Assembly (NCBI GenBank): GCA_963736525.1 | Contig: CAVTPF010000001.1 | Coordinates: 1 to 64,000, forward strand | DNA: 64,000 nucleotides | Direction: 5' to 3' | From: Bog-473 sp963736525 | GTDB lineage: Bacteria > Actinomycetota > Acidimicrobiia > Acidimicrobiales > RAAP-2 | Shown: positions 25,930 through 34,968 of the stretch, in pieces | Numbering within the stretch: the first letter of the stretch is position 1 | How the letters are laid out: each line of letters begins with the position of its first letter | The notes under the pieces: model-generated | Database searches by the model: none | Seen by the model: only the letters and a program-made list of their open reading frames with translations | Told to the model about the DNA's origin: nothing | Made by a program: the position numbers and the translations under genes

Positions 25930-27294
25930 ATGAGGCGAACGGACACCATGAGCGGCTCCGATGCGCTCCTGTGGACGATCAGCAGCGACCCGGTGATGCG
26001 CCCGACCATCGTGGCGCTCCTGGTCCTGGACGGGACGCCCGACTGGGTCGAGGCGAGGACGCGTATCGGCGCCCTGACCAGGAGCGTGCCCCGCCTGCGG
26101 TCGCGCGCCGTGTCCCGGGCCCCGGGCCGGGGAAGGCCGCAGTTCGTGCTCGACGACGACTTCGACCTGGGCACCCACCTGCGGCGGATCCGGCTCCCCG
26201 AGCACGGGGGCTTGCGCGACGTCCTCGACATGGCCCAGACGATGGCGACGAGCGGCTTCGACCCCGCGCTGCCGCTGTGGGAGGCCGTCCTCGTCGAGGG
26301 CGTCGACCCCGGCCGCTCCGCGTTGGTCCTGAAGGTGCACCACGCGCTGATTGACGGGGTGGGCGGCCTCGCCGTCCTGGCCCGACTCTTCGACTCGTCG
26401 GATTCGGGGGGAGGCACCCAGGTCGGGCGCCCGGAGACGCCGGCCGGTCACGGCGCCGGCCGGTCCACGCTGCAACGGCTCGGGATGCCCGATGCGCTGC
26501 GGCTTCTCGGCGGCGCCTGCAATGCCGCCGTCCACCCGTTCCGCACCCTCGGCCAGCTGGCCGCACTGGGCACGTCGGTCGCCCGGCTCATGGCGCCGGC
26601 GGCCAGGCCGATCTCGCCGATCATGACGGGTCGTGGCTTCCGGCGCGAGGTCGAGGTGATCGACCTCGATCTGACCACGTTGAAGGCCGCCGCCAGGGCG
26701 TGGGGCGGCACCGTCAACGACGTGTTCGTCGCCTCCGTCGTCCGGGGCCTCACCGTGTACCACGAACAGCACGGCGTCGCCGCGTCGGGCTTCCGTGCTC
26801 TCATGCCGTTGAACGTCCGCGCCGATGATGTCGGAGAAGGCGGGAACCACTTCGTGCCGGCCCGCTTCGTCATTCCCGTCCACGCCGACCTGGCCGACTG
26901 CATGGCGGAGGTCCGGCGGCACACCGCGCAGTGGAAGCATGCCCCGGGGCTGGCCGTCAGCGACGTCCTGGCCACCGGCCTCAGCGCGTTGCCCGGCGGC
27001 ATCGCACGCGGGTTGTGGAGCTCCATGCTGCTCGGCGACGACTTCTGCATCACCAACATCCCAGGTCCACCGTTTCCCGTGTCCTTCGCGGGCGCGGCCG
27101 TCGAGGGTATCTACGCGGTCTCGCCCCCCTCGGGCGCCGCACTCAACGTGTCGCTCATCTCCGTAGCGGACCGTGCCTGCGTCACCATCACCGTCGACGT
27201 GGCGGCCGTCCCCGACGGCCCGAAGCTCGCCGGCTGCATCGAAGACGGCTTTGCGGAGGTCACTTCGGCGCGCCTTCCTCCCGCGAGGCCCTGA
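25930..27294 (+). CDS. Wax ester synthase/diacylglycerol acyltransferase (first of pair)
   Basis: Bifunctional WS/DGAT-type acyltransferase, ~454 residues, making triacylglycerol or wax esters from acyl-CoA. The catalytic HHxxxDG motif is seen as VHHALIDGVGG at about residue 140. The C-terminal domain carries NDVFVASVVRG, LMPLNVRADD and ITNIPGPPFPV. ATG 25930 is chosen; GTG 25909 and ATG 25948 are in frame and equally defensible. The stop overlaps the next start (TGATG), so the two enzymes are translationally coupled. The neighbouring DosR/DosS-like pair recalls tgs1, a DosR-controlled TAG synthase of M. tuberculosis. Confidence 0.88.
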   Translation: MRRTDTMSGSDALLWTISSDPVMRPTIVALLVLDGTPDWVEARTRIGALTRSVPRLRSRAVSRAPGRGRPQFVLDDDFDLGTHLRRIRLPEHGGLRDVLDMAQTMATSGFDPALPLWEAVLVEGVDPGRSALVLKVHHALIDGVGGLAVLARLFDSSDSGGGTQVGRPETPAGHGAGRSTLQRLGMPDALRLLGGACNAAVHPFRTLGQLAALGTSVARLMAPAARPISPIMTGRGFRREVEVIDLDLTTLKAAARAWGGTVNDVFVASVVRGLTVYHEQHGVAASGFRALMPLNVRADDVGEGGNHFVPARFVIPVHADLADCMAEVRRHTAQWKHAPGLAVSDVLATGLSALPGGIARGLWSSMLLGDDFCITNIPGPPFPVSFAGAAVEGIYAVSPPSGAALNVSLISVADRACVTITVDVAAVPDGPKLAGCIEDGFAEVTSARLPPARP

Positions 27295-28721
27295 TGGACC
27301 CCGCCACCAAGGCCTTGACGCCGCTCGATTCGGCCTTCTTGTACATGGAGTCGGACCACACACCCATGCACATGGGCTCCATCGGGATCTTCGAGGGGGC
27401 CCCGCTGCACGATGCCCGGGGCTGCCTGCGGCTCGCCGAGGTGCGGGACGAGGTGGCGAGCCGCCTGCACCTGGTGCCCAAGCTGCGCCAGCGCGTCCGC
27501 CTCCCGCCGCTGGGGGAGTCCGCTCCGGTGTGGGTGGACGACGCCGAATTCGACGTTGCCAACCACGTGCACCAGGCGGCGGTCCCCGCTCCGGGTGACG
27601 ACGACCAACTGCTGGAGCTCTGCGCCGAGCTGATGTCGTATCCGCTCGATCGCAGCCACCCGCTCTGGGACATCTGGTTGATCGACGGGCTCCGCGGTGG
27701 CCGCGTCGCCCTGCTCGAGATGCTCCACCACTCCGTGGCCGACGGGCTCGCCGGCGTCGAGCTCGCAACGGTGCTGCTCGACCTCGAGCCCCATCTGCCC
27801 GTGCGCCATCCACCCGACGACTGGCGACCCGAGCCGGCGCCGGGGTGGACGACCCTGACCGCGGCCGGGCTCGACCGCTGGGGCGACGCCCTGCGGGGGC
27901 TCGCCGCCGACGGATGGCACGCGCTGTGGCATCCGGTCCGGACCACGCACTCGCTGTGGCGCTACGGGTCGTCGCTGCGCAGCCTGCTCGGCGTCACGCC
28001 CGCCACGCCCCACTTCTCCTTGAACGCCCGCGTCGGATCCGGCCGACGGGCGCTCGTCGTCCGCCAACGCATGGACGAGCTGCGCCGGGCCGAGCACCTC
28101 TTCGGCGTCACACTCAACGACCTGCTGCTGACCGCGATCGCGGCGGGCGTGCACGACCTCCTCTCGGCGCGTGGCGAGGTCATGGAGGGCCGCCACCTCC
28201 ACGTGCTCGTTCCCGTCGGGGCGGACCACCACCACGACCGCCGGCTCGGCAACGACGTCTCGGCCATGGTGGTGCGTCTCCCGATCGGGCCGGCCACGTC
28301 GGCGGACCGCCTCCGCCAGGTGGCCCGGGCCGAGCGCTCCAGCAAGGAAGGCGGCCAGGCGCAGGCCAGCCACCTGCTCATCTCGTCGCTGGACGCCTGG
28401 CCACCGGCGGTCGTGTCCGCCGCCAGCCCCCTCATCAACCACCAGCCGTTCGTCAACCTCGTGGTGACGAACGTCCCGGGGCCCGACGTCCCGCTCTACA
28501 TGCTGGGGGCCCGCATGCTCGAGGCGATCCCCCTGGTGCCGCTCGGCGGCAATCTGAGTGTGGGGGTCGCTGCGCTCTCCTACGACGGCGCTCTGACCAT
28601 CGGCATCCTCGTCGACCCCGCCGCCTGCCCCGATGCGCCGGTGTTGGCCGAGGGCATCGCACGCTGCTTCACCGAGCTGACCGCCGCCGCAGAGGCGCGC
28701 TCCGGCACCGTGCCGACCTAA
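27294..28721 (+). CDS. Wax ester synthase/diacylglycerol acyltransferase (second of pair)
   Basis: 475 residues, same family as the preceding gene but more typical at the N-terminus (LTPLDSAFLYMESDHTPMHMG). Active-site motif LHHSVADGLAG near residue 140, then NDLLLTAIAAGVHDLL, PVGADHHHDRRLGNDVSAM and VVTNVPGPDVPLY. Start ATG 27294 shares one base with the TGA of the upstream gene. Its stop overlaps the convergent sensor kinase stop by four bases (CTAA/TTAG). Cytosolic or membrane-associated at lipid droplets, as known for the family. Two different copies side by side suggest different acyl acceptors. Confidence 0.9.
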   Translation: MDPATKALTPLDSAFLYMESDHTPMHMGSIGIFEGAPLHDARGCLRLAEVRDEVASRLHLVPKLRQRVRLPPLGESAPVWVDDAEFDVANHVHQAAVPAPGDDDQLLELCAELMSYPLDRSHPLWDIWLIDGLRGGRVALLEMLHHSVADGLAGVELATVLLDLEPHLPVRHPPDDWRPEPAPGWTTLTAAGLDRWGDALRGLAADGWHALWHPVRTTHSLWRYGSSLRSLLGVTPATPHFSLNARVGSGRRALVVRQRMDELRRAEHLFGVTLNDLLLTAIAAGVHDLLSARGEVMEGRHLHVLVPVGADHHHDRRLGNDVSAMVVRLPIGPATSADRLRQVARAERSSKEGGQAQASHLLISSLDAWPPAVVSAASPLINHQPFVNLVVTNVPGPDVPLYMLGARMLEAIPLVPLGGNLSVGVAALSYDGALTIGILVDPAACPDAPVLAEGIARCFTELTAAAEARSGTVPT

Positions 28722-29932
28722 GGCGCCGCGGCAGCCGTGTAGCCCTCCGGAGCCGAGTCGATGGGCACGTGCCAGGTCAGCCGGGTGCCGCCCTCGCGCG
28801 ACACGCCGAGCTCCATGCCTCCGCCCAGGCGCTCGGCGCGCTGGCGGATGTTCTTCAGGCCGAGGCTGCGCGAGGAGGAGACCTCGCCCATGCCGTCCCC
28901 GTCGTCGGCCACGACGAGGCGCAGCTCGTCGCCGGCGGCGATGGTGACGACCACCTGGGACGCGTGCGCGTGCTTCCCCACGTTGGTCAGCGCCTCGCGC
29001 AGCACCGCCAGCAGCTCTTCGGACAGCTGCCCCGTGATGGCGTGGTCCACCGGACCGCTGAAGGACACCTGGGGATGGATCCCGAGCACGGGACGCAACT
29101 CGTGCACGAGGTCGAGGACCTTCGGATGCAGTCCCTCCTTGTTGATCGTGAGCTCAATGTCGAAGATCGCCTTCCGGAGCTGGCGGATCGTCTCGTCGAG
29201 CTTGTCGATGGCCTCCCCGATGCGCATGACGGCCTCGGGCCGCTCGACGAGCCGTGCGGTCCCCTGCAGCGACAGCCCGATGGCAAAGAGCCGCTGGATC
29301 ACCGAGTCATGAAGGTCCCGCGCGATGCGGTCCCGGTCCTCCGTGAGCGCCCGGTCGCGCACCAGTCCGTGCAGCCGCGCGTTCTCGATGGCGATCCCGG
29401 CGGCCATCGCGAGCGCGAGCACCAGTTCCTCGTCGTCGTCGGAGAATTCGGCCGCATGCCGCTTGTTCGTCAGGTACAGGTTGCCGTAGACCTCGCCGTG
29501 CACCCGGACGGGGACGCCGAGGAACGAGGTCATGGTGGGGTGATTGTCCGGGGTCCCGTAGCTGTCGGGGCTGGCCGAGATGTCGGCCAACCGCAGCGGC
29601 TTGTCGTCCGCGATGAGCGTGCCCAGGACGCCGCGGCCTGTCGGGCGCGGGCCGATGGCCTGCTCCTCCTCACGGCTCAGGCCCACCGTGAGGAACTGGT
29701 CGAGGGCCCGGCCGTCCTCCGTGAGCACGCCCAGCGCGCCGTACTGCGCACCGACGAGGTCGCACGCCTCTTCGATGATCCGCCGTAAGACCAAGGGCAG
29801 ATTGAGCTCGGCATCGAGGATGAGGATCGCCTGCACGAGGCGACGCAGCTTCACGGGATCGTCGATCCGGTCGAAGGGCTGCACGGGGAGCCAGGATAGG
29901 GGCGAACGTGCGCACCGCGTGGCACCAGGCAC
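28718..29932 (-). CDS. GAF-domain sensor histidine kinase, DosS/DevS-like
   Basis: 404 residues: one GAF domain (~45-185), a HisKA_3 dimerisation helix with the phospho-acceptor in RDLHDSVIQRLFAIGLSLQ (His ~208), and a HATPase domain (REALTNVGKHAHAS, then DDGDGMG and GLKNIRQRAERLGG). The kinase core closely follows DevS/DosT of mycobacteria. It has one GAF, not two, and I cannot identify the haem-ligand His of DosS GAF-A. So it may sense something else or lack haem. GTG 29932 is used; GTG 29884 is an alternative. Divergent from the response regulator, 52 bases away. Confidence 0.88.
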   Translation of the reverse strand: MPGATRCARSPLSWLPVQPFDRIDDPVKLRRLVQAILILDAELNLPLVLRRIIEEACDLVGAQYGALGVLTEDGRALDQFLTVGLSREEEQAIGPRPTGRGVLGTLIADDKPLRLADISASPDSYGTPDNHPTMTSFLGVPVRVHGEVYGNLYLTNKRHAAEFSDDDEELVLALAMAAGIAIENARLHGLVRDRALTEDRDRIARDLHDSVIQRLFAIGLSLQGTARLVERPEAVMRIGEAIDKLDETIRQLRKAIFDIELTINKEGLHPKVLDLVHELRPVLGIHPQVSFSGPVDHAITGQLSEELLAVLREALTNVGKHAHASQVVVTIAAGDELRLVVADDGDGMGEVSSSRSLGLKNIRQRAERLGGGMELGVSREGGTRLTWHVPIDSAPEGYTAAAAP

Positions 29933-29984
29933 GACGGCGGCAGCGTTGGCGGGTCGCCGTCCGCGCCGTGGCAGTATTTAGCAG

Positions 29985-30647
29985 ATGGCGATTCGGGTTT
30001 TCGTCCTCGATGATCATGAACTGGTCCGGACGGGCCTGCGGACGCTGCTCGACGCCGAGGTCGACATGGAGGTCGTCGGCGAGGCCGGGACGGCGGAGCA
30101 AGGCTTGAAGCTGATCCGCGACATCGAACCGGACGTGGCGATCCTCGACGTCCGCCTCCCCGACGGCAACGGGATCGAGGTGTGCCGGGAGATCCAGTCG
30201 GCCAGCCCCCAGGTGCGCTGCCTGATGCTCACGTCGTACTCCGACGACGACGCCCTGTTCTCCTCCATCATGGCCGGGGCGTCGGGCTACGTCTTGAAGG
30301 AGATCGGCAGCGGCGACCTCCTGGGCGACATCAGGCGGGTCAGCCAGGGCATGTCCCTGCTCGATCCCGTGTTGACCCAGGAGCTCTTCGACCGCTTGCG
30401 CAAGGACCAGGAGGCAGAGTCCCGCCTCACCGTGCTCACGCCCCAGGAGCGCAGGGTCCTGGAGCTGATCGCCCAGGGCCAGTCCAACCGCCAGATCGCC
30501 GAGCAGCTCTTCTTGGCCGAGGCGACGGTGAAGAACTACGTCTCGAGCCTGCTGTCGAAGCTCGGCATGCGGCGGCGCACCGAGGCGGCCGTCTACGCCG
30601 CCGTCCTGGCCGCGCGGAAATCGTCGAATCCGAACCCGAAGCCCTGA
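29985..30647 (+). CDS. NarL/LuxR-family response regulator, DosR/DevR-like
   Basis: 220 residues: receiver domain (~1-125) with acidic pocket DD (9-10), phospho-site VAILDVRLPDGNGIE (Asp ~55), TSY switch and Lys in GYVLKEI. A LuxR-type helix-turn-helix follows (LTPQERRVLELIAQGQSNRQ, then FLAEATVKNYVSSLLSKLGM). The stretches DVRLPDGNGIE, AGASGY and TVKNYVS match M. tuberculosis DosR almost word for word. Presumably activated by the divergent sensor kinase. The adjacent WS/DGAT genes are plausible targets. Confidence 0.9.
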   Translation: MAIRVFVLDDHELVRTGLRTLLDAEVDMEVVGEAGTAEQGLKLIRDIEPDVAILDVRLPDGNGIEVCREIQSASPQVRCLMLTSYSDDDALFSSIMAGASGYVLKEIGSGDLLGDIRRVSQGMSLLDPVLTQELFDRLRKDQEAESRLTVLTPQERRVLELIAQGQSNRQIAEQLFLAEATVKNYVSSLLSKLGMRRRTEAAVYAAVLAARKSSNPNPKP

Positions 30648-30665
30648 ACCCGGCGGAGCCCGCCG

Positions 30666-31004
30666 CTAGGCGACCTTCACCCGGCGATGGTCGTCCAGCG
30701 TGCGGAAGTCGACGCCGGCGGAGCGCAGGAGGTCCTCCAGGCGCTCCCGCTCGGCCAGGGGGTTGACGAACCAGGAGGGGTCGCTCTCGATGCCGAGAGC
30801 CGTGCACAGCCGTAGCAACATGCGGTCATGATCGAGCTCGAGTGCCAGGTCCTCCGCCATGACACGGCCCTCGTCGGGGCCGTGGCCGTTCAGCCGTCGC
30901 CGGCACTGGAGCAGCACGACCACGAGCTCGTCGCGTGACGGGGGCAGCGGCAGGGGTTCCACATCGGCGCAAAGGCCCGAGAGCAGCTCGCTGTACATCG
31001 ACAT
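30666..31004 (-). CDS. Small hypothetical protein
   Basis: 112 residues from ATG 31004, predicted largely helical and charged, no membrane segment. It begins MSMYSELLSGLC and ends DFRTLDDHRRVKVA. I do not recognise the family. A GGTGG sequence precedes the start. It ends 19 bases from the convergent response regulator gene, and a pair of direct repeats lies 35-70 bases upstream of its start. Codon use is normal for the window, so it is probably a real gene. Confidence 0.55.
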   Translation of the reverse strand: MSMYSELLSGLCADVEPLPLPPSRDELVVVLLQCRRRLNGHGPDEGRVMAEDLALELDHDRMLLRLCTALGIESDPSWFVNPLAERERLEDLLRSAGVDFRTLDDHRRVKVA

Positions 31005-31038
31005 GCCACCATAATTTTGCTGGAATTGAGCTGAACCA

Positions 31039-31075
31039 ATAGGGCCGATACTCCTGTTTTGGATAGAGCCGATAC
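31039..31075. promoter_or_regulatory. Pair of 13-bp direct repeats upstream of the small gene
   Basis: ATAGGGCCGATAC (31039-31051) and ATAGAGCCGATAC (31063-31075) differ at one base and are 24 bp apart, between the small gene and the GGDEF gene. Possible operator half-sites for an unknown regulator. Confidence 0.4.
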
Positions 31076-31150
31076 GCCCTAATCGCACAACGCGACCCGA
31101 ACGGTCGTTAGGGACGGGCGGCGCGATGTGATGCGGAGGCGCCGGCGACG

Positions 31151-31831
31151 TCAGCGCCGGCTGACCCGAGTCGAGCGATCGGCGCGGGCCAAGACGTCCT
31201 CGGCCGACTCGGTGTCCTCCGCGATGGCCACACCGAGCGAGGCCTGGAGCCGGATGTCGTGCCCGCCGACCACGACCGGTTCGTCGAGGGTGTGCTGTAT
31301 CCGGCGCATGAGCGGGCCGACCGCCAGCTCGTCGTTGACGGCGAGCACGGCCACGAGCTCGCTCCCGCCTATCCGGCCCACGGTGTCCTCGCTGCGCAGC
31401 ACGGAGGTGAGTCGCCGGGACGCTTCGCACAGGACCGTGTTGCCGACGGTGTAGCCCAGGTCGAGGTTGATCTCGCCGAGGTTGTCCAGATCGATGTGGC
31501 AGACCACCACCTCTCCGCCGTGGCGGCGACGGCGCACCAGCGCCTGGGTGAGACGGTCGAGCACCAAGAGCTGGTTGGCCAGGCCCGTGTGCGGATCGGC
31601 CATGGAGAGCTGCCACAGTTGGTCGTACTTGCCGGTCTGGGGCGGGCGGCCCGTTTGTGGTCCACCACCCTGACGCGAGCTGAACTCCTGCAGCATCGAC
31701 TCGACGCTCCGCGCCGATCCGGCCCGCGCGGCCTCAGAGCCCTGCTGTCCCCCGGAGACGGCGGCGGTCACGTCGAGGTCAGCGGCCTCGCCCAATCCGT
31801 CTCCGCCAAGTTTCCTCTTGGACTTCTTCAC
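31151..31831 (-). CDS. Degenerate GGDEF-domain protein
   Basis: 226 residues from GTG 31831. A ~70-residue low-complexity start is followed by a GGDEF-fold domain: DPHTGLANQLLVLDRL, CHIDLDNLGEINLDLGYTVG and GRIGGSELVAVL. The active-site GGDEF reads GGSEL; the metal-binding Asp is replaced by Ser, so diguanylate cyclase activity is doubtful. The domain is otherwise complete to VGVAIAED...ADRSTRVSRR. Could act as a GTP or c-di-GMP binding regulator (inference). No EAL partner and no membrane segment. Confidence 0.75.
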   Translation of the reverse strand: MKKSKRKLGGDGLGEAADLDVTAAVSGGQQGSEAARAGSARSVESMLQEFSSRQGGGPQTGRPPQTGKYDQLWQLSMADPHTGLANQLLVLDRLTQALVRRRRHGGEVVVCHIDLDNLGEINLDLGYTVGNTVLCEASRRLTSVLRSEDTVGRIGGSELVAVLAVNDELAVGPLMRRIQHTLDEPVVVGGHDIRLQASLGVAIAEDTESAEDVLARADRSTRVSRR

Positions 31832-32194
31832 GTCGTCCCCCTGCGATACGAACTTCCACTCTTATCGGATCATCCGCTGATGACACAGAGTCGGAATTCC
31901 ATGGACTGGGCCCAAAACCCCCGTTCTGGGCCCGCGCGCCCGCTTCGGTGGAACCCACAGATTACTACTCGGTTGGTGCAGAAACACTGCAATGCCATCG
32001 ACCGCAACCGTTCCGCCACCGGCGACGGCGCGCGGTGCACGGACCGGGCGCGCGCCCGCGGCGATTAGAGGGCAGGACCACAGCAAGGGCCGCGCTAGCC
32101 TCGCCGATGGGCCCCTCACGAGTCGGGAATTTGCCATCTCCTCACGATTGACGATCACGAGTGCTGCCCATGGCCGCAGTACGCCGGCGCGGCG
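31832..32194. other. Intergenic stretch without recognised elements
   Basis: About 360 bases between the divergent GGDEF and RNase D genes. More A/T in its first half (for example ACAGATTACTACTCGG near 31955), which suits promoter DNA. No RNA gene, repeat or convincing short ORF was found. Confidence 0.4.
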
Positions 32195-33361
32195 GTGAGC
32201 GCGCCGGCGCAGCCATGCACCATGGTGGACGACGCCGAGAGTCTGGCGTTACTCGTCGCCGAGGTGGCCACCGAGGAGTGCTACGGGTTCGACACCGAGT
32301 TCCACACCGAGCGCACCTATGTCCCCGACTTGGCCCTCATTCAGATCGCCTGGGCCGACAAGGTGGCGCTCGTCGACCCGCTCGCCGTCGACCCGGCACC
32401 GCTCGCCGAGGTCTTCGGCGGCTCCGGAACGGCCGTGGCGCATGCCGCCTCACAGGACCTCGACGTGCTCATGGCCGCCTGCGGTGCCATCCCGGCCAGG
32501 GTCTTCGACACGCAGATCGTGGCCGGCTTCCTCGGCCTGTCCACCCCGTCGCTGTCCCGCCTCGTCGACCAGATGCTCGGCATCGCGCTGCCCAAGGCAG
32601 ACCGGCTCTCTGACTGGCTGGTCCGCCCGATATCGGCCGCGCAGGTCACCTACGCCGTCAGCGACGTCGCCCACCTGCTGCAGCTCCGGGCCGTGCTCAC
32701 AGAACGGCTCCGCGCGCTGGGTCGCTTGGAATGGGCCCTCGACGAGTGCGACCAGGTGCTGGGCGACCGCACCCCGGCGCGCGTGCCCGAAGAGGCGTGG
32801 TGGAAGCTCGGGGACATCCGCAGCATGTCGCGGCGCTCACGCGCCGTCGCGCAGGAGGTGGCGGCGTGGCGGGAGCGCACCGCGGCCGAGACGAACCGGC
32901 CCCGGCGCATGGTGCTCTCGGACCTGGGACTGCTGGCGCTCTCGCAACGGCCTCCCCGCAACGGCGAAGAGCTGCGCCGCACCCGAGGGATCGATGGCCG
33001 GCATCTGGCCCAGGGGCGCACCGCAGAGATCCTCCGGGCCGTCGAGCGGGGCCTCGCCCTGCCACCGGAGGAGATACGCATGCCCTCGGAGGGCCGGGAG
33101 TCGACGGCCCCGTCGGCCGCGGTCGCCGTCTGCTCGGGAGTGGTGCGCCAAATCGCCGACGATCTCGACTTCGACCAGGGGCTCCTGGCCACCCGGGCCG
33201 ACGTCGTCCAGCTGCTCTGCGGCGAGCCCAACCGGCTGGACGTGGGGTGGCGGCGTGACATCGTGGGTGAACCGCTGCGTCGGCTCATCGCCGGCGACAT
33301 CGCGGTCGCCTTCGACCGGCGTGGGCACCTCGTCATGGAGGAACGGTCGGGCGATCGCTAG
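32195..33361 (+). CDS. rnd: Ribonuclease D-like 3'-5' exonuclease
   Basis: 388 residues. DEDDy exonuclease domain (~1-190): DTEFHTERTY (Asp-Glu), VAHAASQDLDVL (Asp), YAVSDVAHLLQL (Tyr and last Asp). It is followed by an HRDC-type helical domain (~210-290; WRERTAAETNRPRRMVLSD) that in RNase D helps bind tRNA precursors, and a ~90-residue C-terminal region. GTG 32195 is used; ATG 32222 would remove nine residues. Matures tRNA 3' ends in other bacteria. Its stop overlaps the convergent acyl-CoA ligase stop in CTAG. Confidence 0.88.
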   Translation: MSAPAQPCTMVDDAESLALLVAEVATEECYGFDTEFHTERTYVPDLALIQIAWADKVALVDPLAVDPAPLAEVFGGSGTAVAHAASQDLDVLMAACGAIPARVFDTQIVAGFLGLSTPSLSRLVDQMLGIALPKADRLSDWLVRPISAAQVTYAVSDVAHLLQLRAVLTERLRALGRLEWALDECDQVLGDRTPARVPEEAWWKLGDIRSMSRRSRAVAQEVAAWRERTAAETNRPRRMVLSDLGLLALSQRPPRNGEELRRTRGIDGRHLAQGRTAEILRAVERGLALPPEEIRMPSEGRESTAPSAAVAVCSGVVRQIADDLDFDQGLLATRADVVQLLCGEPNRLDVGWRRDIVGEPLRRLIAGDIAVAFDRRGHLVMEERSGDR

Positions 33362-34903
33362 TTGACCGACTTCTCCCTCCCGGCCCAGTAGGGCTGGCGG
33401 AGCTTGTACTTCTGCAGCTTTCCCGTCGCCGTGCGGTCCAGCGCGGGCCGGAGCTCCACGCTGGTGGGCGCCTTGAAGTGGGCCATGCGCTCACGACAGT
33501 GCTCGATCAGCTCGGTCTCCGTGACGGTCGATCCCTCCCGCACGACGACGAGCGCCTTGATCGTCTCGCCCCACTTCTCGTCCGGCACACCGATCACCGC
33601 CACCTCGGCCACGGCGCTGTGCTGGTACAGGCAGTCCTCGATCTCGATGGAGGACACGTTCTCCCCACCGGTGATGATGACGTCTTTCTTGCGGTCCGAG
33701 ATCACGAGATAGGCGCCGTCGACGTACCCGCCGTCACCGGTGTGGAACCAGCCGCCCTCGAGCGCCTTGGCCGATTCCTCGGGCTGTTCCCAGTAGCCGG
33801 CGAACACATGGTTGGAGCGTGCCAGCACCTCCCCCTCGGCATCGACGTCGATCTGCACGCCCATGGCCGGCGCGCCGGCGCGCCCGAGCAGGACCGCGCG
33901 TTCGCTCGCGCTCAGTCCATCCCACTCCGGGCGGGTGCGGTTGATGGTCAACAGCGGCGCCGTCTCCGTCAGCCCGTAGATCTGGATGAACTCCCACCCC
34001 AGCTCGGTCTCTACTCGCTCAATCGTCTTGGAGGGTGGCGGCGCGCCGGCCACGACGATGCGCGCCGTGCCCCGCCCCGGCACGGCGCGTCCTTCGGCCG
34101 CCCTGTCTTCCGCCGCGGTGAGGATGGCCGCCACCACGGCCGGGGCGCCGCAGAGGATGGTCACACCGAGACGCTCGATGCGCGAGAGGATCTCCTCGCC
34201 GTCGATCTTGCGCAGCACGACGTGCGTGCCCCCCATCCCGGTCACGGCGTAGGGCATGCCCCAGCCGTTGCAGTGGAACATCGGCAGGGTGTGCAACAGC
34301 ACGTCCCGGTCGCTCACGCCGGTGTGCCACCCGAAGGTCGCCGCGTTGAGCCAGCAGTTGCGTTGGGTGAGCTGCACCCCCTTGGGGCGCGCCGTCGTGC
34401 CGGAGGTGTAGTTGACCGAGCAGGCGGCGTCCTCGTCGGGCTCCCACGGCCGCGGCGCTGCCCCCGGCGGGGCGGGCGCGAACAACGCGGCATCGTCCGT
34501 CCCGTCCAGGCAGAAGCGGTGCTTCACCTGAATGCCGTCCACCTCGCGGGCGACGTCGGGGTCGTAGAGAAGGACCGACGCCCCGGAGTGCCCGACGATA
34601 TAGGCGATCTCCTCGGCGGTCAGTCGGAAGTTGATCGGCACCAGGATGCGCCCGAAGCCACTGACGCCGAAGAACGCCGTGAGGAACCGCCCCGAGTTCG
34701 GGCTGACGATCGCCACCCGCTCCCCGTGCCCCACGCCGAGGTCGTCGAGGGTCAGCGCCATCCCGCGCGCGGGCCTCGAGCTCGGCGTACGTGGGGGTCC
34801 CGAGGGAGCCCGGCATCGCCGGTTCGTCGTGCACCGCAATCCGGTCCCCGTAGACGAGCGCGGCCCGGTTGAGGAAATCGGCCACCGTCAGCGCGACCCG
34901 CAT
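33358..34903 (-). CDS. Acyl-CoA synthetase (AMP-forming), one apparent frameshift
   Basis: Fatty acid/short-chain acyl-CoA ligase of the ANL superfamily, ~514 residues after repair. The true N-terminus (MRVALTVADFLNRAALVYGD) lies in the frame from 34903 up to YAELEARAR. After one extra base near 34,765 the rest continues as MALTLDDLGVGHGERVAIVS. Adenylation motifs: VNYTSGTTARPKG (P-loop), GLTETAP, HTGDGGYVD and the late Lys in RTATGKLQKYKLR. Activates an acid to an acyl-CoA, possibly feeding the thiolase or WS/DGAT enzymes of this window; chain-length preference is unknown. Confidence 0.85.
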
Positions 34904-34968
34904 GCCACCCCCTGTCTCTCCGTACGACTACCCCACCGGGCGACCCTAGTGGAGCCCCGGCCGCCTCT

